Source of the DNA: Bacteroidota bacterium
Lineage (GTDB): Bacteria; Bacteroidota; Bacteroidia; Bacteroidales; Prolixibacteraceae
DNA: 14,296 bases
Assembly: GCA_023412195.1 (NCBI GenBank)
Contig: JAEYNZ010000113.1
Location: forward strand, 1-14,296
Direction: 5' to 3'
Shown here: in pieces, positions 6,061 to 14,013 of the stretch
Layout of the letters: every line of letters starts with the position of its first letter
How positions within the stretch are numbered: the stretch's first letter is position 1
The notes under the pieces: model-generated
The model's input: only the letters and a program-made list of their open reading frames with translations
Told to the model about the DNA's origin: nothing
The model's database searches: none
Position numbers and translations under genes: made by a program

Positions 6061-8679
6061 TTAAATGGAGAACCAGAAGCTGACTTTTACCATGAAAGCA
6101 TTTTCAGCCTTCACTTTATTAATTCCTTTTAAGCTTTCAAGAATGGATGGCTCATAGAAATCATTGTAACGCGAACGGTTATTGGTCCATACAAAATATA
6201 CAGTTGAGCCGGTTTTATATTCCCATCTTGCTACGAAATTGGAACGAAACTCCTGGAAGTTAAAATCGGGATTCCGTGTAGTAAGATTTCTGATAACATT
6301 TTGGTTTTCATCAACAAGTATTCTTCCTGCTCCCTGATCCATGATAAATAGTGGATCAAACCGGTTATTAAGGGAAACTGACTTTGGTTCAGCTACTTTT
6401 CTGAAGTCGGAGTATTGCCCAACCGAGGCATACGGACTTGCATAATATTGAAATGAAAGTTCCGGAGTAATAAACAATTCTGCCCGAAAGACTGCATTCA
6501 ATGTTTCGCGGTTAATTCTTCCAACTATATAATTTATTTTCCCGTCTGCCATCGATTGCATGACATATTGGTTGTTATCAGTCTGAACTGAATAGGTGGT
6601 ATTGGAGGAAATGTTGAACCTGTTGCTTATCTGCCATTGAATAAATAAGTTGTATCTTTCTAAATGGCTGATCTTGTCATCCGACCACATCTTCTGAGGC
6701 CCCCCCGCCAAAAACAGATTTTTACTGCTGTTCGTTTGCAGGAATACTCTGGCCATCCTGTTTCCTTCAATGCGAAGAGAAGGCCCTCCTCTCAATTGCC
6801 GTGTATCAACCGTATAAAACACCCTGTTGCCTGCAAGATCAAGCCTCCAAAGGTTTTTAAATTCCAGCCTTAACCTTGATGAAACGTCATCACCCAGTTT
6901 TTCGTTGCCGTAACTCCTGTAATGCCTCTGTGTCATTTCCAGGAACCAGCTGTTCATAATTCCCCGGGGTTTATTAATCCTGTATATAAAATCCAGTCCC
7001 TGGTTTATATAATCAGCCTGCCACAGGTACCCCACATCATTTAATTCCAGGCCGGGTGAACGCCAGTCGAGAGAACCTATCAGCCTCAGCTTGCCACTTC
7101 TTTTACCTCCCCTGACTTCACCTCCCCATCCCTGGAGTTCTGTGAGAGATTTATCATAATTCAGATGATCTGCGTCAGCACGCTGATAAAAATGGCGTGA
7201 ATCTAACTGTAGCCGGGAAATAGCGGTATCCTCGCCTGCAACATGTGAAGCGAAACTTTTAAGGCTTACAAAATATTTTCTGTTATGCCAGTTATGCTGG
7301 AAATCAACACCCCCAACCAACGCCTTATCAGGTAGATACTGAAGGTGTTCATCCTTAATATTTCTCAGTGTAGAGGTAACCAATGCTCCCAATACTGTAT
7401 TTCCTTTATTATAATCCTGCTTAATTCTTCCAATAAAATAATTGGTGAACGGCTCAACTGCCTCCTTCCTTTCCTGCCCGTTATATGAAATGACTGCATT
7501 TTCACCGGCAGTCATGCTATTAATAATACCAAGCGACAGTCCGGACCGATTTTTACCAGTCAGTTTAAGGGCATTTAGTATCGAAGTATGATCTGGCATG
7601 GAAAGTTCTTCGGTACTGTTAACGAAAGGCATATAGCCAGGGGCAGAACCAATTCTGCGTGAATAGAATAACAAATCGCTGTCGCCAGCACCATACTCAA
7701 GAATGCTGTTCCCCTCAAGAAAAAAAGGCCTCTTTTCTGTATAAAATACTTCATAGGAAGTAAGGTTTAACACTGAAGGATCGGCTTCCACCTGTCCAAA
7801 ATCAGGATTCACCGTATAATCCAGCGTAAAATCAGAGGTCACTCCTATTTTCCCATCAAGCCCAAAGCCGGCATTTAAGTTCTCATTTGATTCAGAATTG
7901 AATTTTGCTTTGGCATAGGGCATCACCTCAAAATTCCGCTTGTAAGGGATATCGCTGATTCCATGCAATTCTCCAAAAATATAGACCATGGCTGGTGCAT
8001 CAATCGGTATGAGTTTCCACTGGTCCTCCTCCTTTAGCCTTTCTATCCACCTCCAGATATGCATTCCCCATATATGCTCCTTCTTATTGGCAAACCTCAG
8101 CTGACTAAAAGGAACCCTCATTTCGGCATACCACGCAGAGTCGCCCACTGAAGCTTTTCCGTCCCATACGGCATCCCAGTTAAAATCCCACCCATACTCA
8201 CCCAGGTGCATCAGGTCAACCTTTTGACCGGCGGCCGTAACATTAAATTCAAATGCTGTCTGTTTATCAAAATATGAGTCAAGTGCAATACCTGCCATAT
8301 CTCCCATATTTTCATCCCTTCTCCCCAGCAGAGCCCTTATTTTTTCGGGCTCATTATCATGACAGATCATCGCCATGTATAAATAGGTATCATCATAAAG
8401 AATTTTAATCTCAGTTTCCTGCGAAGGATCTTTTGCCTGATTTGGCTGCTGTTGAATAAAATTGCCCTCCCATGTTCCAATGCTCTGCCAGCATTCATCA
8501 TCAAGGTGGCCATCAATTCTTGGCTTCAGATGAGTTCTTGTTGCATAATATATTTTTTTCTGGCTGGCGTGGTGGTTGACAAGTGCATCGTCGGAAAGGG
8601 TGTATTTTAAATCCTGTGAGAACAGCCGAAGGGTACAACCAATAATTAAGATAAACAGAAAAAACTTTTTGCAATTCAT
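6061..8679 (-). CDS. DUF5916 outer-membrane protein with CBM9-like N-terminal domain
   Basis: An 872-residue exported protein. The signal peptide is residues 1-22 (KKFFLFILII core, ending LFSQ). A C15 preceded by IIG looks like a lipobox, but LFSQ is the more usual end here. Residues ~45-235 form a CBM9-like beta-sandwich with the family opening PRIDGHLDDECW (53-64) and a Y-DDTYLYMAM--HD strand. From ~240 on is DUF5916, with the signature VNPDFGQVEADPSVLNL followed by FYTEKRPFFLEG. Its rest is rich in alternating strands with aromatic ends and finishes VSFWFSI, typical of outer-membrane beta-barrels. Its molecular role is not established; members are frequent in Bacteroidota and sometimes lie near hydrolases or transport systems. 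Here it precedes a MATE gene in the same direction. A promoter match lies just upstream. Confidence 0.9.
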   Translation of the reverse strand: MNCKKFFLFILIIGCTLRLFSQDLKYTLSDDALVNHHASQKKIYYATRTHLKPRIDGHLDDECWQSIGTWEGNFIQQQPNQAKDPSQETEIKILYDDTYLYMAMICHDNEPEKIRALLGRRDENMGDMAGIALDSYFDKQTAFEFNVTAAGQKVDLMHLGEYGWDFNWDAVWDGKASVGDSAWYAEMRVPFSQLRFANKKEHIWGMHIWRWIERLKEEDQWKLIPIDAPAMVYIFGELHGISDIPYKRNFEVMPYAKAKFNSESNENLNAGFGLDGKIGVTSDFTLDYTVNPDFGQVEADPSVLNLTSYEVFYTEKRPFFLEGNSILEYGAGDSDLLFYSRRIGSAPGYMPFVNSTEELSMPDHTSILNALKLTGKNRSGLSLGIINSMTAGENAVISYNGQERKEAVEPFTNYFIGRIKQDYNKGNTVLGALVTSTLRNIKDEHLQYLPDKALVGGVDFQHNWHNRKYFVSLKSFASHVAGEDTAISRLQLDSRHFYQRADADHLNYDKSLTELQGWGGEVRGGKRSGKLRLIGSLDWRSPGLELNDVGYLWQADYINQGLDFIYRINKPRGIMNSWFLEMTQRHYRSYGNEKLGDDVSSRLRLEFKNLWRLDLAGNRVFYTVDTRQLRGGPSLRIEGNRMARVFLQTNSSKNLFLAGGPQKMWSDDKISHLERYNLFIQWQISNRFNISSNTTYSVQTDNNQYVMQSMADGKINYIVGRINRETLNAVFRAELFITPELSFQYYASPYASVGQYSDFRKVAEPKSVSLNNRFDPLFIMDQGAGRILVDENQNVIRNLTTRNPDFNFQEFRSNFVARWEYKTGSTVYFVWTNNRSRYNDFYEPSILESLKGINKVKAENAFMVKVSFWFSI

Positions 8680-8701
8680 GAAGGTTCAGTTAATAGATTT
8701 T

Positions 8702-8733
8702 CAAAAATAACAGGTTTATTGAAACAAAACAAT
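8702..8733 (-). promoter_or_regulatory. Putative promoter of the DUF5916-MATE unit
   Basis: On the minus strand, ATTG (8733-8730), a 20-bp spacer and TATTTTTG (8709-8702) fit the Bacteroidetes -33/-7 pattern with one mismatch in the -33 box. The start of transcription would fall near 8696, leaving a leader of about 17 nt before the ATG at 8679. Confidence 0.5.
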
Positions 8734-8895
8734 TTTTTTATATGTTTCGTAATTTTAGAACATACAAATCTATGATTCAAAAATATCAGATAGAATTATC
8801 CTCATAATCTTTCAATTTACATTTATTAACATCACCGAATTTGCAGAAGAATGCCTTACATATAAATTCGAACAAAAAAATGACTTATACATTTT

Positions 8896-8912
8896 GAACA
8901 AAATCGTTTTGT
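8896..8912 (+). promoter_or_regulatory. Operator-like palindrome and shared motif upstream of the carboxylase operon
   Basis: GAACAAAATCG (8896-8906) overlaps an inverted repeat ACAAAA-TCG-TTTTGT (8898-8912), 18 nt before the biotin carboxylase start. The same 11-mer is found on the minus strand at 4333-4323, upstream of the zinc dehydrogenase. A shared regulator is possible, but chance is not excluded in AT-rich sequence. Confidence 0.3.
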
Positions 8913-8929
8913 ATTTTTTAACTTAGACT

Positions 8930-10435
8930 ATGAAGAACATCAATAAAATTCTTATTGCCAACCGGGGAGAGATCGCCATCCGGATCATGCGTACATGCAG
9001 GGAAATGGGAATCACCACCGTAGCAGTATTTTCTGATGCCGATCGTACATCACTTCATGTACGCTATGCCGACGAAGCCTGGTACATTGGGAAAGCTCCC
9101 TCCTCAGAAAGCTACCTGAACATTGACAGAATCATTGATACTGCAAAAAAAACAGGTGCCGATGCCATTCATCCCGGCTATGGATTCCTTTCAGAAAATG
9201 CACAATTCGCTCGCCGCTGCAACGATGAGGGAATCATCTTTATCGGTCCCTCAGCCGAAGTAATAGAACAGATGGGCGACAAAATACAGGCCCGCGATAT
9301 GATGAAAAAAGCAGGCATTCCTGTTGTTCCGGGCACTGAAGGTAGCGTGGGTTCTGAAGAGGAAGCCCTGAAGGTTATCCATGAAATTGGTTTGCCGGTG
9401 ATGATTAAGGCAGCTGCAGGTGGCGGAGGTAAAGGTATGCGGCTTGTACACAATATGGAGGATGTGGTTTCAGCCGTCAGGGCAGCCCGTTCTGAGGCCA
9501 AATCAGCATTCGGCGATGATGCCGTTTATATAGAAAAATATATCAGTTCCCCTCACCATATTGAATTCCAGATACTCGGTGACAATCACGGAAATGCAAT
9601 TCATCTTTTCGAACGCGAATGTTCTGTACAGCGCCGGCATCAGAAAATGATCGAGGAAACCCCCTCGCCCCTGATGACTCCTGACCTGAGGGAAGAAATG
9701 GGAAAAGCTGCCGTTGATGCTGCCAAAGCAGTGCAATATTCCGGAGCAGGAACCATTGAATTCCTTGTAGACGACAACCTGAACTATTATTTCCTTGAAA
9801 TGAATACCCGGTTACAGGTTGAACATCCGATTACAGAACGTATAACCGGTATTGACCTTGTTAAGCAGCAGATTAAAATTGCAGAAGGACATCCACTGGA
9901 GTTCAGGCAGGAACAACTTGCCAAAAGAGGACATTCCATCGAGTGCCGGATTTATGCTGAAGATCCTGATAACAATTTCATGCCTAGTCCGGGCAAGATT
10001 TATAAAATCTCCGAACCTCTTGGATTGGGTGTCAGAACCGACGGGTATGTTTATGAAGGATATGAAATTCCCATTTATTATGATCCACTGATTTCAAAGC
10101 TTATTGTATGGGGAAGTGACCGGAATGAGGCTATCGGAAGAATGAGAAGGGCACTGTATGAATATAAAATAACAGGTGTAAAAACATCGATCAAGTTCCT
10201 GGAGCGCATCATGAACAGTCCTGATTTTATAAATGGAAAATATAATACCCATTTTATAGAAAATAACCAGGACAGGCTAATGAGTAACGACAGCTGTGGT
10301 GATTGCCAGGATATGGTACTGATCGCTGCCTACATTGATTATTTTTCAAAAATTAACCGGATTCAGCAAAACAACAAGGAATTTGCACCGGCACAAAGCA
10401 GATGGAAAAAAACACCTTATATCAATCACTTCTAA
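8930..10435 (+). CDS. accC: Biotin carboxylase subunit of an acyl-CoA carboxylase
   Basis: This 501-residue cytosolic ATP-grasp enzyme carboxylates the carrier biotin using ATP and bicarbonate. The N-terminal domain starts NKILIANRGEIAIRIMRTCR. The ATP-grasp glycine loop is KAAAGGGGKGM at 160-170. The active-site block EMNTRLQVEHP at 290-300 contains R294, Q296, V297 and catalytic E298 (E. coli R292, Q294, V295, E296), and R340 in ECRIYAEDP matches E. coli R338. All catalytic residues are intact. It is about 50 residues longer than E. coli AccC. The tail, ending SRWKKTPY, is common in dedicated propionyl/acyl-CoA carboxylase subunits and probably contacts the partner genes' products. It is first in a three-gene operon, 9 bp before the carrier gene. 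There is no SD before the ATG. Whether it also serves fatty-acid acetyl-CoA carboxylase is unknown. Confidence 0.95.
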   Translation: MKNINKILIANRGEIAIRIMRTCREMGITTVAVFSDADRTSLHVRYADEAWYIGKAPSSESYLNIDRIIDTAKKTGADAIHPGYGFLSENAQFARRCNDEGIIFIGPSAEVIEQMGDKIQARDMMKKAGIPVVPGTEGSVGSEEEALKVIHEIGLPVMIKAAAGGGGKGMRLVHNMEDVVSAVRAARSEAKSAFGDDAVYIEKYISSPHHIEFQILGDNHGNAIHLFERECSVQRRHQKMIEETPSPLMTPDLREEMGKAAVDAAKAVQYSGAGTIEFLVDDNLNYYFLEMNTRLQVEHPITERITGIDLVKQQIKIAEGHPLEFRQEQLAKRGHSIECRIYAEDPDNNFMPSPGKIYKISEPLGLGVRTDGYVYEGYEIPIYYDPLISKLIVWGSDRNEAIGRMRRALYEYKITGVKTSIKFLERIMNSPDFINGKYNTHFIENNQDRLMSNDSCGDCQDMVLIAAYIDYFSKINRIQQNNKEFAPAQSRWKKTPYINHF

Positions 10436-10444
10436 ATAAATAGT

Positions 10445-10954
10445 ATGGCTATTGAAATAAAGATAAACGACCGGACATCATGGGTCAGGTTAATCAGCCA
10501 GAATGGAAATATCCTTGAAATTGAAGTAGACGACAAAGTTTATGTGGTAGATCTGTTGCATACTTCCGACGGCTCATTTTCAATCATTGAAAGTGGAAAT
10601 TCATACAACATAGAACTTGTACCTAAAAATCAGCCAAAAAAATACACTGCCCATACCCTATATAATACATTCGATGTTGAAATCGTTGATGCCGAAGCAA
10701 GGTATCTGATTAACAGGGGAACCAACGGCGCATCAAAAAATGAAAAAACAATTTCTTCTCCTATGCCCGGGAAAGTGGTGAAAGTTCTGTTTAATGAAGG
10801 TGATGTAGTTCAAAAAGGGCAAACTGCCGTTATCATTTCTGCAATGAAAATGGAAAGTGAATATAAAGCCCCTTGTGATGGCGTTATCAGAAAAGTAAAT
10901 GTAAAAGAAGGAGATACCATTGAAGGAAACCAGATACTAATTGAAATTGAATAA
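10445..10954 (+). CDS. Biotin carboxyl carrier subunit of acyl-CoA carboxylase
   Basis: A 169-residue protein whose C-terminal ~75 residues form a biotinyl domain: SSPMPGKVVKVLFNEGDVVQ, then ISAMKMESE with biotinyl-lysine K135, then APCDGVIRKVNVKEGD. K135 lies 34 residues from the C-terminus, the normal distance for biotinyl domains. Residues 1-~95 are strand-rich and resemble the linker/beta-barrel region found beside biotin domains in larger carboxylases; they probably dock the biotin carboxylase. It lies between the carboxylase and transferase genes with 9-bp gaps on both sides, so all three must be co-expressed. It needs the cell's biotin protein ligase, which is not in this window. In Bacteroidota such genes are labelled biotin/lipoyl-binding or acetyl-CoA carboxylase carrier. 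The specificity comes from the next gene. Confidence 0.93.
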   Translation: MAIEIKINDRTSWVRLISQNGNILEIEVDDKVYVVDLLHTSDGSFSIIESGNSYNIELVPKNQPKKYTAHTLYNTFDVEIVDAEARYLINRGTNGASKNEKTISSPMPGKVVKVLFNEGDVVQKGQTAVIISAMKMESEYKAPCDGVIRKVNVKEGDTIEGNQILIEIE

Positions 10955-10963
10955 ACTTAATTT

Positions 10964-12496
10964 ATGAATTTGAATGAAAAATACCACCAGCTCGATGCTT
11001 TAAATCAGGAAGCAGAGTTGGGTGGAGGAAAGGAACGTATTGAAAAGCAGCATGAATCGGGTAAAATGACTGCCCGTGAAAGGGTTCTTCAGCTTGTAGA
11101 CCCGGGTTCATTTAACGAGATCGACAAGCTGGTTACCCACCGCAGCCATGATTTCGGGATGGAGGATAAAAAAATACTTGGTGACGGACTTATCGCAGGA
11201 TATGGTAAGATAAACGGGCGCCTGGTATATGTATTTGCGCAGGATTTTACTGTCTTCGGAGGATCATTAAGCCGCGCTAATGCTGACAAGATTGTTAAAA
11301 TCCAAAAAATGGCCCTGCAGATGGGAGCACCGGTTATCGGACTAAATGATTCAGGCGGTGCCCGTATTCAGGAAGGAGTGGAAAGCCTGGCCGGATATGC
11401 TGATATTTTTTACAACAATGTAATATCATCAGGTGTAATTCCCCAAATCTCAGCCATTTTAGGACCGTGTGCCGGAGGAGCGGTATACTCTCCTGCCCTC
11501 ACCGACTTTATTTTTATGGTTGATGAAAAAAGCCACATGTTTGTAACAGGCCCTGAAGTCATCAAAACTGTTACACATGAAGATGTCTCCAAGGAAGAAC
11601 TTGGAGGTGCAACAACCCATAGTACCAAAAGTGGTGTGGCACATTTCACAGGGGCCGATGAAGAACAAACACTGATGATGATCCGTGAACTTGTTAGTTT
11701 TCTGCCTTCCAACAACATGGAAGATGCACCGGTGAAATCAACCATAGACCCATCAGACAGAATTGATGAGAACCTTCAGCACATTGTCCCTGCAGACCCA
11801 AACAAGCCTTACGACATGCATGAAATCATACAAAGTGTGATTGATAATAAGCACTTTCTTGAAGTGCAGCCTGGATATGCAAAGAACATAATATGCGGTT
11901 TTGCACGTTTTGCCGGACAGCCAGTTGGCATTGTTGCGAACCAGCCGGCCCACCTTGCAGGTGTACTCGATATTAATTCCTCGGTAAAAGCTGCACGGTT
12001 TGTACGTTTCTGCGATGCCTTCAACCTGCCGCTCATAACTTTTGTCGATGTGCCGGGATTCCTGCCAGGTACGGCACAGGAGTTTGGAGGCATTATAAAA
12101 CACGGTGCAAAACTTCTGTATGCTTTTTCAGAAGCCACAGTTCCCAAAGTAACTGTTATTACACGAAAAGCTTATGGCGGGGCTTACGACGTGATGTCAA
12201 GCAAGCACATCGGCGGAGATGTTAATTTTGCATACCCGACTGCTGAAATTGCCGTAATGGGGCCTGAAGGAGCCATTAACATCCTGTACCGTAATTATTC
12301 TGTCGACGAAAGGAAAAAGGCGGTTGATGATTACAGGGAAAAATTTGCCAATCCATACAAGGCTGCTTCATTAGGATATGTCGATGAAATTATTCATCCG
12401 AAAGAGACCCGTAAGAAAATTATCGGAGCCCTGGAAATGACACGTAACAAACGAAAATCAAATCCTCCTAAAAAACATGGGAACATACCTCTTTAA
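10964..12496 (+). CDS. pccB: Carboxyltransferase beta subunit, probably propionyl-CoA carboxylase
   Basis: A 510-residue crotonase-fold carboxyltransferase with both halves on one chain, as in PccB. The N-half oxyanion glycines are in GPCAGGA (167-173), and FTVFGGSLS and NDSGGARIQEG are conserved. The C-half oxyanion loop is AYGGAYDVM. It moves CO2 from carboxybiotin to an acyl-CoA, giving (S)-methylmalonyl-CoA if the substrate is propionyl-CoA. D409 in GGAYDVM matches the position where Asp favours propionyl-CoA and Ile favours acetyl-CoA in actinobacterial enzymes, which supports the propionyl call (inference by alignment in mind). The sequence is also close to MmdA, the methylmalonyl-CoA decarboxylase alpha subunit. 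The adjacent biotin carboxylase argues for the carboxylase, since the decarboxylase needs none. It ends 58 bp before a strong hairpin. Confidence 0.92.
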   Translation: MNLNEKYHQLDALNQEAELGGGKERIEKQHESGKMTARERVLQLVDPGSFNEIDKLVTHRSHDFGMEDKKILGDGLIAGYGKINGRLVYVFAQDFTVFGGSLSRANADKIVKIQKMALQMGAPVIGLNDSGGARIQEGVESLAGYADIFYNNVISSGVIPQISAILGPCAGGAVYSPALTDFIFMVDEKSHMFVTGPEVIKTVTHEDVSKEELGGATTHSTKSGVAHFTGADEEQTLMMIRELVSFLPSNNMEDAPVKSTIDPSDRIDENLQHIVPADPNKPYDMHEIIQSVIDNKHFLEVQPGYAKNIICGFARFAGQPVGIVANQPAHLAGVLDINSSVKAARFVRFCDAFNLPLITFVDVPGFLPGTAQEFGGIIKHGAKLLYAFSEATVPKVTVITRKAYGGAYDVMSSKHIGGDVNFAYPTAEIAVMGPEGAINILYRNYSVDERKKAVDDYREKFANPYKAASLGYVDEIIHPKETRKKIIGALEMTRNKRKSNPPKKHGNIPL

Positions 12497-12554
12497 CTAA
12501 ACCGGAAAAAAAGGTATGCAGGGAATTAATGATCAGATATAAATAACATTTGTA

Positions 12555-12578
12555 ATAAAGCGGCACCGGCCGCTTTAT
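12555..12578 (+). terminator. Hairpin ending the carboxylase operon
   Basis: A perfect 10-bp stem ATAAAGCGGC (12555-12564) / GCCGCTTTAT (12569-12578) with an ACCG loop lies 58 bp after the pccB stop. The A-rich and T-rich ends of the stem supply a TTTAT exit, followed by CCATTTC, so the U-tract is short. Termination is likely but perhaps not complete, and the stem is symmetric enough to act both ways. Confidence 0.6.
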
Positions 12579-12637
12579 CCATTTCATATTGATTAGTTAT
12601 GATCACAAAATAAAATAAAACTTCCCCGGCATAATAA

Positions 12638-12668
12638 TTTGAAGAATAACAATTTATTTCTATTTTTG
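12638..12668 (+). promoter_or_regulatory. Perfect Bacteroidetes promoter of the rpsF operon
   Basis: TTTG (12638-12641), a 19-bp spacer and TATTTTTG (12661-12668) match the primary sigma-factor consensus of this phylum exactly. Transcription should start near 12675, leaving a 35-40-nt, A/T-rich leader before the rpsF ATG at 12711. The leader contains no CCG, the trinucleotide at the core of the S6:S18-binding autoregulatory RNA motif known from other bacteria. Confidence 0.85.
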
Positions 12669-12710
12669 CGCCTCCAAAATTAAGAGTGTTTAATTTAAAA
12701 GTAAAAATTT

Positions 12711-13064
12711 ATGTCCAATCAGTACGAAACCGTTTTCATTTGTACTCCCGTTTTATCTGAGCCACAGGTAAAGGAAACGGTAAAAAAATTCAGGGACCTC
12801 ATCGCCGCTAACGGTGGAGAGATGATCCATGAAGAAGACTGGGGAATGAAAAAACTGGCTTACCCCATTCAAAAGAAATCAAGCGGCTTTTATCACTTGT
12901 TTGAATTTAAGGCCCCTACTGAATTTATTTCCAAGCTGGAAATAGAGTTCCGTCGTGACGAACGCGTAATACGTTTCATGACAGTTGTGCTCGACAAATA
13001 TGCTGTTGAGTATAGTGAGAAAAGAAGAAGGCTTCAGAAAGAAAAAACAGAAAAGGAGGCATAA
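12711..13064 (+). CDS. rpsF: 30S ribosomal protein bS6
   Basis: A 117-residue protein of the ribosomal platform with the bS6 ferredoxin-like fold: YETVFICTPVLSE in the first strand, GMKKLAYPIQKKSSGFYHLFEF across the central strands, and RRDERVIRFMTVVLDKYA near the end, followed by a charged tail. It forms a heterodimer with bS18, encoded 2 bp downstream. It starts at the ATG of MSNQYETVF; the leader before it has no SD and is A-rich, as is common in Bacteroidota. It is expressed from the promoter at 12638-12668 together with rpsR and rplI. Confidence 0.97.
   Translation: MSNQYETVFICTPVLSEPQVKETVKKFRDLIAANGGEMIHEEDWGMKKLAYPIQKKSSGFYHLFEFKAPTEFISKLEIEFRRDERVIRFMTVVLDKYAVEYSEKRRRLQKEKTEKEA
13053..13059 (+). 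promoter_or_regulatory. Strong Shine-Dalgarno of rpsR
   Basis: AAGGAGG with a 7-nt spacer to the rpsR ATG at 13067, embedded in the last codons of rpsF. It stands out because rpsF, the three carboxylase genes, the MATE gene, the DUF5916 gene and the dehydrogenase have no SD. Confidence 0.8.
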
Positions 13065-13066
13065 CA

Positions 13067-13336
13067 ATGGCACAAAATTCAAGCGAAATCAGGTATTTGA
13101 CCCCTCCATCGGTAGAGGTCAAAAAGAAAAAGTACTGCCGTTTCAAAAAGAGCGGAATTAAATATGTGGATTACAAAGATCCGGAGTTCCTAAAGAAGTT
13201 TCTTAATGAACAAGGGAAGATTCTGCCCCGCCGCATTACCGGAACCTCTTTAAAGTTCCAGCGCAAAGTAGGCAAGGCCGTAAAACGTGCCCGCCAGATA
13301 GCTTTGCTGCCGTATTTAACTGACATGTTGAAATAA
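13067..13336 (+). CDS. rpsR: 30S ribosomal protein bS18
   Basis: An 89-residue basic protein with the bS18 core: KKKYCRFKKSGIKYVDYKDP, then FLNEQGKILPRRITGTS, then FQRKVGKAVKRARQIALLPY. It binds 16S rRNA on the platform beside the mRNA exit as a dimer with bS6. In Bacteroidota, bS6, bS18 and bS21 together hold the 16S 3' end and mask the anti-SD. The gene follows rpsF by 2 bp and precedes rplI by 14 bp, with a strong SD in front. A cysteine (YCRF) is in the place where zinc-type bS18 variants carry one, but no full zinc motif is present. Confidence 0.97.
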   Translation: MAQNSSEIRYLTPPSVEVKKKKYCRFKKSGIKYVDYKDPEFLKKFLNEQGKILPRRITGTSLKFQRKVGKAVKRARQIALLPYLTDMLK

Positions 13337-13337
13337 T

Positions 13338-13343
13338 AGGAGG
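13338..13343 (+). promoter_or_regulatory. Strong Shine-Dalgarno of rplI
   Basis: AGGAGG, a 7-nt spacer, then the rplI ATG at 13351. With the rpsR site it is one of only two full SDs at confident genes in this window. Confidence 0.8.
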
Positions 13344-13350
13344 TTTTGAA

Positions 13351-13797
13351 ATGGAAATTATATTAATACAAGATGTAGACCTGCTGGGAAGCAAAGATGA
13401 CATCGTCAATGTAAAGGACGGGTATGCCCGCAATTACCTTATCCCGCAGAAGAAAGCTGTTATAGCCACCCCTTCAGCAAAAAAAGTGATGGCTGAAAAC
13501 ATCAAACAACGTGCCCACAAGCAGGAAAGAATGCGCAAAGAAGCACAGGATATAGCTGATAAGCTGGCAAACAAAAAAGTAAAAATCGGTGCTAAAATCA
13601 GCTCATCAGGTAAAATCTTCGGTTCGGTTAATACCATCCAGGTGGCTGAAGCCATCAACAAAAAAGGATTCGAAATCGACAGAAAACAGATAACCCTGCC
13701 TGAAGACAGTATTAAAGAGGTAGGCACCTATATTGCCAAAATTAAACTCTTTAAAGATGTTGTGGTTGAACTCGAATTTGAAGTAGTAGGCGAATAA
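13351..13797 (+). CDS. rplI: 50S ribosomal protein bL9
   Basis: A 148-residue protein of normal length. The N-terminal rRNA-binding domain carries the family signature MEIILIQDVDLLGSKDDIV, then VKDGYARNYLIPQKKAV. A long connecting helix follows (residues ~45-75, rich in K, E, A and Q), then a C-terminal domain with KIGAKISSSGKIFGSVNT and a glutamate-rich final strand. It sits at the base of the L1 stalk, extends between ribosomes and affects frame maintenance. It is last in the rpsF-rpsR-rplI operon, with its own strong SD, and is followed 26 bp later by a classic terminator. Confidence 0.97.
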   Translation: MEIILIQDVDLLGSKDDIVNVKDGYARNYLIPQKKAVIATPSAKKVMAENIKQRAHKQERMRKEAQDIADKLANKKVKIGAKISSSGKIFGSVNTIQVAEAINKKGFEIDRKQITLPEDSIKEVGTYIAKIKLFKDVVVELEFEVVGE

Positions 13798-13822
13798 TAA
13801 ACTTCACCTTAGAATATAAATG

Positions 13823-13855
13823 AAAGCCTGGAATTTTTCCGGGCTTTTTTCTTTT
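13823..13855 (+). terminator. Intrinsic terminator of the rpsF-rpsR-rplI operon
   Basis: A 9-bp stem AAAGCCTGG (13823-13831) / CCGGGCTTT (13839-13847), with one T-G pair and an AATTTTT loop, is followed by T-rich sequence (TTTTTT then CTTTTT). It lies 26 bp after the rplI stop. Confidence 0.9.
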
Positions 13856-14013
13856 TATAGCTACCTGGTTTAGTATTTTTATCATTGTTGTCAGGTAAAA
13901 TTTTTAAAGCAATGAATTTTGAGATCTCTCACTTCGTTACCCAGGACAGATTTCCCTAACATGCACAAAGTCTGACCATTAAGACGAAAGAAAAAAACTG
14001 CATCGGGAACTAT

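Larger units (their letters stand above)
8680..8929. other. Divergent intergenic region between DUF5916 gene and carboxylase operon
   Basis: This 250-bp AT-rich control region feeds both directions. The leftward promoter is listed separately. For the rightward operon I see no full TTTG-N19/20-TAnnTTTG match; TATTTTTT at 8912-8919 is one base off but sits too close to the ATG. Possible regulatory sequence is concentrated at 8870-8912: two GAACAAAA copies (8870-8877, 8896-8903; 26 bp apart) and an inverted repeat ACAAAA-TCG-TTTTGT (8898-8912). Confidence 0.5.

Noticed and set aside
9178..9736. Minus-strand frames of 66-107 codons inside the biotin carboxylase gene
   Set aside because: Low-complexity shadow translations opposite a highly conserved gene; no start signals.
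11410..12147. Minus-strand frames of 69-116 codons inside pccB
   Set aside because: Antisense to conserved carboxyltransferase sequence; residue make-up reflects the codon use of the other strand.
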